Origin: Folioceros fuciformis | Taxonomy: Eukaryota; Anthocerotophyta; Anthocerotopsida; Anthocerotales | Assembly (NCBI GenBank): GCA_049999805.1 | Contig: JBNGIO010006109.1 | Span: forward strand, 18,537 to 82,536 | Direction: 5' to 3' | Length of the DNA stretch: 64,000 nt | In this document: positions 32,739-44,186 of the stretch, piece by piece | Layout: every line of letters starts with the position of its first letter | Position numbering within the stretch: position 1 is the stretch's first letter | The notes under the pieces: generated by a model | The model's database searches: none | What the model saw: only the letters and a program-made list of their open reading frames with translations | What the model was told of the DNA's origin: nothing | Position numbers and translations under genes: made by a program

Positions 32739-35700
32739 TCACTTTTGCTGTAACATCTGTTTATGCATTGCTTGATTCTTGGGATGCTTCTTCCGCAAAG
32801 ACGAAAATTTCTGCACTCGTCCATTCAAGTCTGTCCACCAGCTTTGACCTGGCTGTTTGAATGCCCTGATTCTTTTTCTCCTCGCCTGTATCTCCAGTGC
32901 CCGCTCCCAGAGCTGAGCACTGGTGTATATATTTGACATCAGCGTATATGCGGCATCATCTTTCTCGTCTAAACTTACTGCTTGGTCGAATGCAAGGAGT
33001 CCCACCTCCACGTTGCTCCACTTTTGACAAGAACCCAGCAGACTGTGCCAAACTGCGGCGTTAGGTGGCACAGGCATTGTTTTTATCAAAGACTGTGCCT
33101 CATCTAGTCTACCTGCACGGCCCAGGAGATCCACCATGCATGTGTAGTGCTCCACCGTGGGGTCGATGGCGTAGTCACTGCTCATAGCCTGAAAACACTC
33201 TCGTCCCTCAGTCACTTGACCTGTATGACTACATACCACGAGTAAAGCTAGGAACGTGATGCCAATTGGCTGTATGCCGTCCTGTCTCATTCTGTTGACC
33301 AAGTCGAAGACCTTGCTACTGTCTCCTTGGTGACTGTATCCTGCAATCAGTGCATTCCATGCAACAGCGTTTCTGCTCGGCAGTGCATCGAAGACCTGCT
33401 GTGCATCGACCATGCTCCCACACTTTCCATACATATTTATCAGACTTCCGACCACAAATGCATCAGCTTGAAGCCCTTGTTCTTCGATCTGTACATGTAG
33501 CTGCCTCCCTACATGCAAAGCAGCCACATTGGCAGATGACTGCAGAAGAAGTACAAAGGTGATGGAATTGTCTATGGCAATGCCCTCTTCCCCCATCGCT
33601 CTGTAGAGACGAAGGGCTCCCTGGTCTATGCCCTGCTGGAAATACCCTGAAATTAGAGCAGTCCATGTTACCACATCCTTCTGACTGAGCCCGTCAAACA
33701 CTCTTTGCGCATCTTCCAAGCTGCCAATCTTGGCGTACATGTTCACCAAACTGCTGGCCACAAACACATCAGATTGGTGTCCTTCATCTATAATTTGCTG
33801 ATGAAGCCGCTTACCCATCGCTAAGGCTTTGGTGCCCATAGTTGAACACGCCTGAAGAAGGAACACGTACGTCATACCATTGGGTGCAACAGGGCCTTTG
33901 TTCTGCATAGCTAGGAACACATGAAGGGCCTCCTGGCCCATGCTCTGCTGAGAATACCCTGCAATCATGGCATTCCACACGCCAACATCTTTGTGGCCGA
34001 GTTCATCAAACACTCTTTGAGCCTCGTCCAAGCTGCTGCACTTTGCATACATGCTTATCAAACTGCTGGCAGCAAACGTATCAGTTTCGTGTCCCCCTTC
34101 CTTCATTTGCGCATGAAGCAGATTCCCGATCTCCAAGGCTGGGGCGCCTACAATGGCACACGCCTGGAGGAGGTAGCCAAAAGTAGCCGAATTCGGCACA
34201 CTGATATCTTCTTCTTGCATATCCCTGAAGAGGTCAAGGGCTTCCTGGCCCATTCCCTGCTGGGAATATTCTGCAATTAATGTAGTCCATGTCACCACGT
34301 CTCTTTGACCAAGTCCCTCAAACACTCTTCTAGCATCTTCCAAGCTGCCGCACTTAGCATACATCTTCACCAAACTGCTGGCTACAAACAAATCAGCTTC
34401 ATGTCCTCGTTCTCTGATTTGCATATGCAGCTCCTTTCCCGTCTCCAAAGCTGGGGAGCCCACACTTGCACATGCCTGCAAGAGGCACACAAATGTCACG
34501 GGGTTAGGTACAGCAAGACCTTCTTCTTGCATAGAAGTGTACAGATGCAAGCTTTCCTGGCCCATGCCCTGCTGGGAATACCCAGCGATTAGAGAAGTCC
34601 AGGTCACCACATCTTTTCGAACAAGCCCATCAAACACTGTCTGCGCATCCGCCAGGCTGCCACACTTCGCATACATGTGTACCAAACTGTTGGCTACAAA
34701 GACCTCAGCCTCACGTCCTTGTTCCCTAATTTGCGCATGAAGATCCTTCCCCATGTCCAAAGCTTCAGTACCCACACTTGCAAATGCTTGCAGGAGGCTC
34801 ACAAATGTCACAGAACTGTGGACAGAAATGCATTCTCCTTGCATAGAACTATAAAGTCGAAGGGCTTCCTGGCCCATATCCTGCTCAGCATATCCTGCAA
34901 TTAGAGCAGTCCACGTCACTCCATCTTTTCGGCTAAGTCTGTCAAACACGTTTTGAGCATCTTCCAAACTACCACACTTTGCATACATGTTTACCAAAGT
35001 GTTGGCTACAAATGCATCAGCTTCAAGTCCTCGTTCTTTGATTTCTGTGTGAAACTGCTTCCCCTTCTCAAGCGCCGGGCCACCTACCATCGCACATGCC
35101 TGCAGGAGCCCCACAAATGTCACACAATCCGGTGTTGTGGTGCCTTCACCTTGCATTAAACTGTACAGCTGAAGAGCTTCCTCACCCATAGCCTGCTGGG
35201 AATAGCCTGCTATCATGACATTCCACGTCACCACATCTTTCTCACAAAGCCCATCAAAAACTCTTTGAGCATCTTTCAAGCTGCCGCACTTCGCATACAT
35301 GTTTACCAAACTGTTGGCTACAAACGCATCAGTTTGGCATACTTGTTCAGCAATTTGTGTGTGAAGCTGCTTCCCCTTTTCCAACGCTGCAGCGCCCAAA
35401 CTCGCACATGCCTGCAGNNNNNNNNNNNNNNNNNNNNNNNNNNNNNNNNNNNNNNNNNNNNNNNNNNNNNNNNNNNNNNNNNNNNNNNNNNNNNNNNNNN
35501 NNNNNNNNNNNNNNNNNAACTCGCACATGCCTGCAGGACGGACACAAAAGTCACACAATCAGGTAAAGTAATGCCTTCATCTTCCATGAGACTAAAAAGA
35601 TGAAGGGCCTCTTGACCCCTGCCTTGCTGGGCGAACCCGGCTATCATGGCGTTCCATGTCACCACATCTTTTTGACCAAGTCCATCGAACACTCTTTGAG

Positions 35701-36823
35701 CTTCTTCCAAGCTGCCACACTTTGCATACATATTGACCAAACTGTTGGCCACAAACACATCAGCTTGACGTCCTTCTCGTCTAATCTGTGAATGAAGTTG
35801 CTTCCCCATGTCCAAACCGTGAGTGCCACCCACACACGCACATGCCTGCAGGAGGCACACATATGTGACGGAATTGGGCACTGCGACGCCTTCCACTTGC
35901 ATGCAGCTGTAGAGACGAAGCGCTTCCTGTCCCATGCCCTGCTGGGAGTACCCTGCAATCAGAGCAGTCCAGGTCACTACGTTTTTCTCACGAAGTTCGT
36001 CAAACACTTTTCGAGCTTCCTCCAAGCTGCCACACTTGGCATACATATCCACCAAGCAACTAGAAACGAACAAATCAGGCTCAACACCGCAAGCTAACAC
36101 ATCCGCGTGCAACTGCTGCCCGGTTTTCAAGTCCGATCCCCTCGCACAAGCCTGAAGTGCAGCCACAAACACATATCCATCCGGCTTAACACCTGACCTA
36201 CGCATCCGATGATAGAGTTGTATGGCCTGCTTGTCCTGCCCATGTTTAACAAGAGCAGAAATCATGGCAGAGCACATGAAGGCATCTGGGTTAGCCACCA
36301 TGGTGAAGACATCCACAGCATCTTGCAACCAACCATGAAACGCATACATCCGCAGGATGTGGCTGCACAGGAACGTGTCCAACTCGTACCCCGTCTCCAC
36401 CGTCAAAGCATGGACGCGGCGACCCAAAACAAGATCCTTCTTTACCACACAGCTCTTGAGCACAGCGTACAAGAGATTTCTAGAAACACGCCAGTCCGTC
36501 TTCACCAGAACTCCCAGAGCCTCCACAGCCTCAGTGAGTTGCCCCTGTCGACACAGCTCGCTCACGGCCTCAGCCGTAATGCCCCTTTCGCATCCTGCAG
36601 GCCTGCGAGGATGAGACTCGTCCCTGGAACTCCATGTGTAGTTGGTGCAAGACCCATCCATAGCCACCACACATCCTCGGGACCGGGCTGGGTAATTGGC
36701 GGGCTCTCTCCTTGGCAACCGCTGCGTCCATACAGTCAGGCGACTGGGAGCTTTTCCTGGAACCGCACCTTCTAAGACACCAATCTGCTGCTGCGCCAAC
36801 CACGGGCCTTGGAATGACTCCAT
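32739..36823 (-). CDS. PLS-class PPR protein, E/E+ type, with assembly gap
   Basis: An intronless organelle RNA-binding protein made of about ten PLS blocks of roughly 103 residues. Nine MYAKCGSLEDAQRVFDGL-like segments are visible plus a first divergent one (MYAFHGWLQDAVDVF). Each block contains LQACA, VTWTALIAGYSQQGMGQEAL and LYSSMQ. The C terminus has E motifs (HYTCMVDLLGRAGRLDEA) and an E+-like end, SWWTDLNGRVQKFSSLRKKH, and then stops; no DYW deaminase domain. Such proteins often work in RNA editing with a partner DYW protein. The ATG at 36821-36823 is chosen over a GTG further up. A 100-N gap at 35418-35517 shifts frame. Removing it plus the 19-bp flanking duplication leaves 3966 bases, a multiple of three, in one open frame of 1321 residues. 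Confidence 0.9.
35418..35517. other. Assembly gap (100 N) with 19-bp flanking overlap, in PPR gene
   Basis: AACTCGCACATGCCTGCAG ends at 35417 and begins again at 35518. It encodes the repeated LQACAS segment. Either the contigs overlap by these 19 bases, or one or more whole PLS repeats were lost. Confidence 0.92.
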
Positions 36824-37413
36824 TGTTGCCAAAACAAAGAAAGCATTTCTTAATCCTTCGCCAGGAAGTCCGCTTCCCACGTAATTAACCTGTCCCTTGC
36901 GGCTCAGTCGTGAGGTTGTTCACCATCTCCTAAACGACGCTATGGAGCGGACGAAATTGCTGTTGTGGCAGCGAGACAATTGTGGAGATTGCGTCAACCT
37001 ACTGCGACGCTCAGTTGGTGCACCGGATTGTGAAGATCGGGTAAAGCATATTGCGGGCTGGAGAAGCCATCCGCGAAGCAGGAGGTTTGACGTGGGACCC
37101 GCTGCAGCACGCTCCACGACCAGGCAGCCTCGCAGGGAAAATCTCACAGGATGGTGTGGGACAGTGCGGGTGTGAAGCATTGGTGGCTCCACGTCTGCGC
37201 CAAACACTTGGTGTTGCTGCCCTGCTGCCGGCGCGAATTGCATCGCAGCGATGGCCGGGCCGCCTGACGCTGTGGAGCACTGGAAGGAGGAGGAAGGCTC
37301 GAATTCCGTCCGGGCCGTGCCGGAACCTGGCTTGGCCTGTTGCTGCTGATTTGCGGCATTTTGGGTTGCGGCGATGGGAAATTAGAGATGCGAGTGCGGT
37401 GGTGCGGTCGGCG

Positions 37414-40400
37414 ATGGCGTCTTCTCTGCCCGCTGCCGCGCGGCTGCTGCGCGTGAAGTCCTGCCACGCCGAAGCTGGAGCGGGAGCATCTGCGTCGCAC
37501 GTCTGTTGCAGGGGGAGCCCGTTCTCGTGCTTCCCCGCCGTCACGCTTCAGCCGGCACTGAGGCGTCAGCAGCAGCGGCTGGTGTGGCAGAGGAAAGGCA
37601 TCGTCGCTGGCGCGCAGGCTGCGGAGGAGGCTGCCACGGGCTCCGTCAAGGGGAAGGTGAAGAAGACCTGGAGGCCGGCGCGGCAAAACGGAGACAAGAG
37701 GAAGAACGGGGGAGCATCCTCCCCGGCCGCAGCTAAGAATGAAGCCGGATCCATCGACAGCGCCAAGGATGTTCCAAGCACCAGCACCAGCAAGACAGAT
37801 GTTCCAAGCACCAGCACCAGCAAGACAGACGTTCCAAGCACCAGCACCAGCAAGACAGACGTTCCAAGCACCAGCACCAGCAAGACCGATGTTCCAAGCA
37901 TCAGCACCAGCAAGACCGAAATACCAAGCACCAGCACCAGTAAGACCGATGTTCCAAGCAACAGCAAGACCCTACCGGCGTCTAGCAACAATGGGGATCC
38001 GCTCGGGAGGAAGCAGCTGGGAAGGGATGTTGTGACATGGCTGGCGCAGGGCATGGGAGCCATGGCCGCAGACATCGCTGGTGCAGAAGTCCGCGGGGAA
38101 AAGGTAGGGTTTACCGACGAGGCTGATGCAGGCGTGAGCCTGGTGATCCTGGCGCAGCCATATCTGGGGGTGGCTGCCATGCCCATGGGCCATGAAGCTC
38201 TTTGCCTCAAAGTGAGCACGCACTATCCCACCTTGCTCGACCACCTCCAGCGAGAGCTACAGGCCGCGTTGCAGCGCCTCCAGGCCCAGGGTGTGGTGGA
38301 GAATTGGCAGCAAACAGCCGCGTGGGCCTTCCTCAAGAAGCTGCCGAGATCCGGTATGTAGTCTATCCTTCTTTCTCGTCCTTCCCTGTGCCCATTCGCA
38401 AGCTCGGTGACACCTGAACTGGGATGTACTCGCTTTCCTTCAGGAGAACACCGAGAGAGCACGAGGAAGAGCCCCAATGGGCTCAATGGGGAGGGAGGGA
38501 AGCACCTCTCGCGGCCCCTGGGCCTGTCCCCGGAGCAGCTAGTGGAGACGCAAGCCAACATTGACTCATTCGTGAAACGAGCTTTAGAGCTGCTGCGGAT
38601 CGAGAGGGATGCGGAGTTGGAGGCAACGCAGGAGGCGCTGGACTCAGTTCCGCGGGCAGCAGACCCCGAGCAAGTGAGGGAGGAACATGAGGAGAGGGAG
38701 CAGGAGCAAGAACGGCGGGATACCATCAGTGACGTCACCGCTGTGAGCTCCTCTACAGGGTTGGGTGGTGCGCACCTGGTGTCGTTCCGCGCGCAGCGCC
38801 AATACCTGCCGCAAAGCACCATCTCCCCAGGAGACATGGTGTGTGTTCGGATTCAGGACAAGAATGGCGCGGCGGCGACGGAGTGCCTGCGCGGCTACAT
38901 CTACAGCCTGAGCGACGACTACTCCAGCATCACCGTCTCCATTGACGCGCGGTACGGGGACCCTGTCTTTTCTCGCCTCTTCGGCCGCAGCATCCGCATC
39001 GACCGCATCAGCGAGCTTGCAGACGTCACCACTTACCAGCGCGAGTGCGACGCCCTGGACCGCCTTCAGAAGCAGGGGCTGCAGAAGCGCAACCCGAGCC
39101 AGGCAGTGGTGGCCACGCTCTTCGCGCCTGAGTCGGCTTTCCTGAGCGGGAGCTGCCCTCCGCCATCGCCGCCGCCGCCGGGGAATCCTGAGGGCGCCTT
39201 CGACTCCTCGCAGTTGGAGGCTATGGAGCTTGGTCTAGACCGGCAAAGGCCGGTGGTGGTGATCCAGGGCCNNNNNNNNNNNNNNNNNNNNNNNNNNNNN
39301 NNNNNNNNNNNNNNNNNNNNNNNNNNNNNNNNNNNNNNNNNNNNNNNNNNNNNNNNNNNNNNNNNNNNNNNCCCGTACCGCGTCGCCCCGGCAGTTGTGG
39401 CCCGCTCACTTAGTTCCCTGGTGGAGGCGCGGATGCAGGCGTACCGGCAGGACCTGGCGCGGCGCCGCGCGGACCTGCGCACGGATCTGCGGCAGACGCT
39501 GGGGGACGACAATCTCGGCGCGGGCATCCGGCAGGTGCTGAAGCAGCTGGGGAAGGCGCAGAAGCACAAGGAGAAGCAGACGGTGTCGGAGACATTGGAG
39601 GCGGCGGACGTCGTTCTGAGCACCAACACAGGAGCCGCGGACCCGCTCCTGCTCAAGCTCCCGCCCTTCGACCTCGCCGTGGTGGACGAGGCGGGACAGG
39701 CGATTGAGCCGTCATCTTGGATCCCGGCAATACAGGCCCGCCGGCTGGTGCTGGCGGGGGACGTGAAGCAACTAGCGCCCTGCGTCATGTCGCGCTCCGC
39801 CATGGAGGGAGGGTTAGGAATCTCCCTCATGGAGCGCGCCGCGGCGCTTCGGGATGGCGCGCTGGAGACGACGCTGAGAACTCAGTACCGGATGCATGCC
39901 GCCATCGCGCATTGGGCCAGCCAGGAGATGTATCACGGGCAGCTGCAGACGGCGTTGGAGGTGGAGTCTCGCCTCCTCAGCGATCTCCCGGGGGTGAGCC
40001 CGACGCGCGCAACGTGCACGCCGATGCTGCTTCTCGACACCCGCTCCCCGCTCGGTAGCCTGATGCCGGGCTGCCAGGAGCGGATCGACAACAACGGGAC
40101 GGGATCGTACTACAACGAGGGGGAGGCGGACGTGGTGGCGGCTCACGTGGTGGCTCTCCTGGCTGCCGGCGTGCCTGGCCGACACGTGGCCGTGTTGTCG
40201 CCGTACCTGGCGCAGGTGCAGCTGCTGCAGGAGCGGCTGGAGGAGGTGCCAGCCGCCGCTGACGTGGAGGTGGCCAGCGTGGACAGCTTCCAGGGTCGTG
40301 AGGCTTCGGCCGTGGTCATCTCCATGGTCCGGTCCAACAGCCTTCAGGTGGTGGGATTCCTCGGGGATCAGAGACGGATGAACGTGGCCATCACGCGCGC

Positions 40401-40602
40401 AATGCGGCATGTGGCTGTGGTGTGCGACAGCGCGACCGTGGGTCGGAACGCGTTTCTCAAACGCTTGTTGCAGCACATTCGTATGTTCGGCGAGGTGCGC
40501 TCTGCTGCCGAGCAGCAACAGCAGAGTGTGGGATTGGGCTACCGGCCTTTGCTGTTGGAGATGCGGGCTTCGTCAAACTCCAGAACCAGCAATGTAACAT
40601 AG
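37414..40602 (+). CDS. UPF1/IGHMBP2-type SF1 helicase, organelle-targeted, with assembly gap
   Basis: Two exons, 37414-38353 and 38444-40602, join in phase at RSG|EHRES. The N terminus (MASSLPAAARLLRV) looks like a plastid or mitochondrial transit peptide. Then come a basic linker, a decapeptide repeat (DVPSTSTSKT, seven units) and a conserved region before the helicase core. The core shows VVVIQG just before the gap, DEAGQAIEPS (motif II), LAGDVKQLAPCV (III), LRTQYRMH (IV), VDSFQGREASAVVISMVRSN (V) and RRMNVAITRA (VI). The closest relatives are SMUBP2-like helicases that unwind nucleic acid 5' to 3'; plants carry a predicted plastid member. The 100-N gap removes Walker A and motif Ia. The stop is 120 bp from the stop of the convergent SKA3-like gene. 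Confidence 0.9.
37768..37971 (+). repeat. 30-bp coding repeat, DVPSTSTSKT, 7 units
   Basis: Four units read DVPSTSTSKT, then come DVPSISTSKT, EIPSTSTSKT and a shortened DVPSNSKT. The DNA copies are nearly identical, so the expansion is recent. The peptide is Ser/Thr-rich with one Lys per unit and predicted to be disordered, forming a linker between the transit peptide region and the helicase body. Confidence 0.95.
39272..39371. other. Assembly gap (100 N) over helicase Walker A
   Basis: The gap follows VVVIQG and is followed by PYRVAPAVV. In relatives PPGTGKT and the motif Ia region lie here. Flanks share no overlap, unlike the other three gaps, and the surrounding DNA is very GC-rich. Confidence 0.9.
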
Positions 40603-40722
40603 TGTTTTGATTTGTGCTGCAACTCCTTTGTAAACATACAGTGGAAACTTCATTCATTATTCCGTGAAGCCTGGAACGAAGGGCCGGGCCTCTGTTGTAC
40701 AGAAGTAAAATGGCTGTTGATT

Positions 40723-42589
40723 TCATTCCCCGCGCTTCTGAAGTTGAGGGATGTAGGCTGTCGAATCTCCCACCCTCTCGATGCTCAGCCTGTTCAATCG
40801 GACCAGCAGGAGAACGCACTCTTTCGTCTTAACGCCTGTCACAGGCGGTCAGCACGTGAGCGACCCACACACACATGGTAGGATGGAAGGAGGACGGCTG
40901 GTACATACCGAGATTCAGTAGGTCCAAGTCGGCTTGGTCTAAGGCCGGGCCGCCCACAGTAACCTCCTTGGCACGCATGACGTCGTTCAGCTTGACGATC
41001 GTTTCATTCAGATCCTGCCACACATCTCTTGGAGGTGAGGAAGAAGGAAGGAACAAACCCTCGTTTGTAGTGGGACATAAAGACTGATATCTACGTGCCT
41101 TGAGAGGAAACCGAGCCTTGAGAAAGGCAGGGGCCTTTTTAAACTCCTCATCGCTCACTTCCGCCAGCTCTCGAGGTGGGGCATTGCTTTCTTCGGATAC
41201 TCCTTGTGCTGTTCGCAAGCACACTGTTTCAGCAAGTATGACTGTGTTGTCGGAAATATTATGAAAACAGACACTACTACTGCGAACAGGAACAGCTAGC
41301 GTCGGATGAAGGGTCTAGGGTTGGGACTCCCACCCGGAGGTGCAGCAGCCCAGTGTCTTGCTGTCTCCGCCTCCGACGCTTCATGTTGTTCTGCTAGCCT
41401 GCAACCCCAGGTCAATGACAGCAAACTGATCACGAACAACGACCCCATGACATAACAACCCGTGGTCTAACCGTGAAGGCCTCTGCCGCTGGATGTCGGT
41501 TGAACATTACCCTGCGTTACCCGCTTCTCCTCAGCAGTCTCTGAACATGCAGTGCTGTGAAACATGAGATGAGTGCGCATTACAGCAACATATCCACTGT
41601 GCGTGGTGATGTAGAAGTAGGCACGAACCATGATCAGCAATAGTTGCCAAAGCCGCTGAAGACAGTCCCAAGTCTCGTAAGCTGAAGGACTCGGCAAATC
41701 TATCGTTAGTGAAGGAACTTCGGTCCCAGGCTGCACAAACCTCCTAAGCTTTCACTGATGAAGCACCAACTTGCTGCACTGTTTGGATACATTCCGTCAT
41801 CGTCGTCCAAAAAGTCATCCACCGACTTGCTGTCCGGAACCGCAGGTGATGGTTCATCTGACACAGACATTGCGCTAAGTTTCCTCTGCACAGCATGGCA
41901 GTCCTTGGATGCACTTCTCTGCTCTGGCAGCTCTGCTCGGGGCCCTCCTGCTTCCAGATCAAGATTCGGAGGAACATGAACGGAATCCTTCGGGTCCGCT
42001 GTAGACAGCATACACAAACTGGTGGTAAATTATGAGCACCAGCAATTCCCTTAAGCTCACCTAAGCCCATAGCACACAGTTAGCACGACCACACATCAGA
42101 GATGACGACACAAATTTACACCTGGAGTATAACCGTAGAGACCAAGCTGAACCTCCAAGGCAGCAATGGCATCCTCGTTCTGCTTATACACCTCCGTCCA
42201 GTGCCCAAACATCTCCTCAAGACTCACATTGTTCACTGTCATGGCCTCCAACGACTCCACCTGGCTCCCGATGGATGAAACTGCGTCGTTGAGGCTATCC
42301 ACGAAGGCAGAGAAATTCCCACCTGCGACAGCAAGCCGTCAGAAACTGCGGGCACCCGTGGCCACCGGTCTTCTGCTTCTGCGTTTTGCGGTAGCCACCG
42401 CCTCTCGCAGAATCAGGATTTCCGCTCAGACTTTCTACCTCCTCGGTAATCCGGCCTCTCCTCCATAGACCGACGCAGGTTCGCGCAGTTGGAGTCCAGG
42501 CGTGAACAGAAGTGCTTGAAATGAGCACACCACGCCGACGCTACCTTCATCGCCATGGCCAACCCCGTTTCACGGTCGGGCGGGAGCAT
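40723..42589 (-). CDS. SKA3: SKA3-like kinetochore protein
   Basis: Five exons keep phase throughout: 42439-42589, 42122-42322, 41741-41998, 40909-41208 and 40723-40835. The first encodes WCAHFKHFCSRLDSNCANLR, the second VDSLNDAVSSIGSQVESLEA and VSLEEMFGHWTEVYKQNED, a helical N terminus like plant SKA3. The middle is acidic and Ser/Pro-rich. The fourth exon has LAEVSDEEFKKAPAFLK and LNETIVKLNDV; the last has ECVLLLVRLNRLSIERVGDS. This order matches plant SKA3, recalled as having SFEELLGHCNEVYKKN near the start and a YLLLLVRMNRL motif at the end. SKA complexes hold kinetochores on microtubules. Assignment rests on remembered motifs, not a search. MLPPDRE at 42589 is the first ATG; MAMKVAS slightly downstream is possible. 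Confidence 0.68.
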
Positions 42590-44186
42590 CGTCACTTTGG
42601 TGGGACAATTTCAAAGGGACTACACTCCAGCTTTTAAGGAATACCATAGGAAACACATCATAACACATTACCTGCTCTACGGTTCTAGGCTAATAAGCTC
42701 CGCTAGTTTATTTTGATAGGGCTCTTACTTCAAACAACGACAACTCAAGAACGAGAAGTTTCTTCGAAGCCGCTTCAACAGGCTTTTAAAAGCCTGGCAC
42801 CTTCAGTGGTACGTAATCCTTTCGAACTACTAGTCCCCTAATCGTCAAGCAGCCTACAACATGAGACCACCCCACAAAATCTAGCAAGAACTAGCTGAGT
42901 TGAGGCACGGCTGGCTACAATGAGTGAGACATGCTAATCCAATTATATCATTGAAGAGAATGTAGGATTGTGGCAAGGCAAATCATGAAGAACGTGTTTC
43001 TTCATGGATGATTAGTTCAAAGTCTTAAAAGAGCATCCATCCTAACCCGTTGGAAAATTGGTACTTGATGTTTATAAGACATTCAATACTTAAAGTGACA
43101 GCTTTTGGTGACTTTAAGTTTGACAGTTTAAGGATACCTTGTCATTAAGAGAATAATGGGATAATCGAGATTTATTTCTGTAAGTAGATAGAAATTACTA
43201 ATTAAATTCGCCGAGCGGTGGTATTAGCCAAGTCTTCCGTGCATTGTAGGAGTGGTCAGCGAAGGTCTCGGCCATAACCTTGGCTTTTATGCCAAGCAAG
43301 AAAGTGGCTGCCCAACAAAAAGGGTCATGAGGGGACAAAGACCGGGGTGGTTCAAAATTCAAGTGACCGTTTCACCAGATTTCCCTCGCCATTCAAATAT
43401 TCACCCACCCAAGTAGCGCCCACCCGTGGTCCCAACAGCGAAACCCCAAACTATGGGGAAGCTACAGTGTAGGCGCTTGAATTGATTCAAACTTGTGGAG
43501 GCAACCGCCCAGCCTAACTAACCGTTCAAACCTTGCCTCTGCTCAGACAGCGAGTTTGAGAACGTTTTGAACCAGGCGCTTGTGTGTGAGCAACCGGCAA
43601 CAGGTGACTTCGTCCCACCGGTCGAGGCACTTGGTGTGGAAGGTGTAGGCCGGGGGCATCGGAGCTCGTTCAAATCCTCTCTTGTTGAGAGACCATGGGA
43701 GCGCCCACCCTTGGGGGTTTGAAAGGTGCGAGGGAGCTCCGTAGGCTTGGTAGTGAGATATAATGTGGGTGCGCGCCGCGCAAGAAGATGAGCATGGAGG
43801 ATTCAAAGTCTGCTCTCGCGCATTCTGTCCTGGCTGTTCTTTCCGCCTCTTCTCCACCTCCTGCTCATCTCGATAGCCCTCCCCTCTGTATATAGAGGCG
43901 ACTCAGTCTTGCTTTCTCGTGTACGCTCTTGCCTGGCCCCAATCGCAGCAGCCTTGCCCGTTTCTCTGCCCCCCAGCGTAGTGGTACCGAGTGTCCGCTT
44001 GAGCGGAATTCTGTGTCTCTGCTCTCTCGAGTCCGCGTTGCTCTCAGGAGCCGGGGGCGAGGGGTCTCCAATTTGATCGAATTTTTGGGGGAGTGAAGCA
44101 ACAGGTGATTCCCAGCTGGTTTCTGGAGCAAGAAGCGCCAGGTGCGAGGGAAGTGAGTCTTCGGCAAGTTGTGTTAAGGAGGAAAG
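42590..44186. other. Intergenic; promoter side of two divergent genes
   Basis: From about 42620 to 43250 the DNA is AT-rich and non-coding. From about 43540 to 44180 composition is higher in GC and has long but unconvincing minus-strand frames. The last part likely holds the promoter and 5' UTR of the gene at 44187. No RNA gene seen. Confidence 0.4.

Noticed and set aside
36209-36775. Plus-strand frame of 188 codons
   Set aside because: Antisense of the first PPR repeats; the PPR frame explains this DNA.
37566-38219. Long minus-strand frame with repeated VLLVLVLGTS segments, looking like a membrane protein
   Set aside because: It is the antisense of the DVPSTSTSKT repeat in the helicase gene; the hydrophobic pattern is a by-product.
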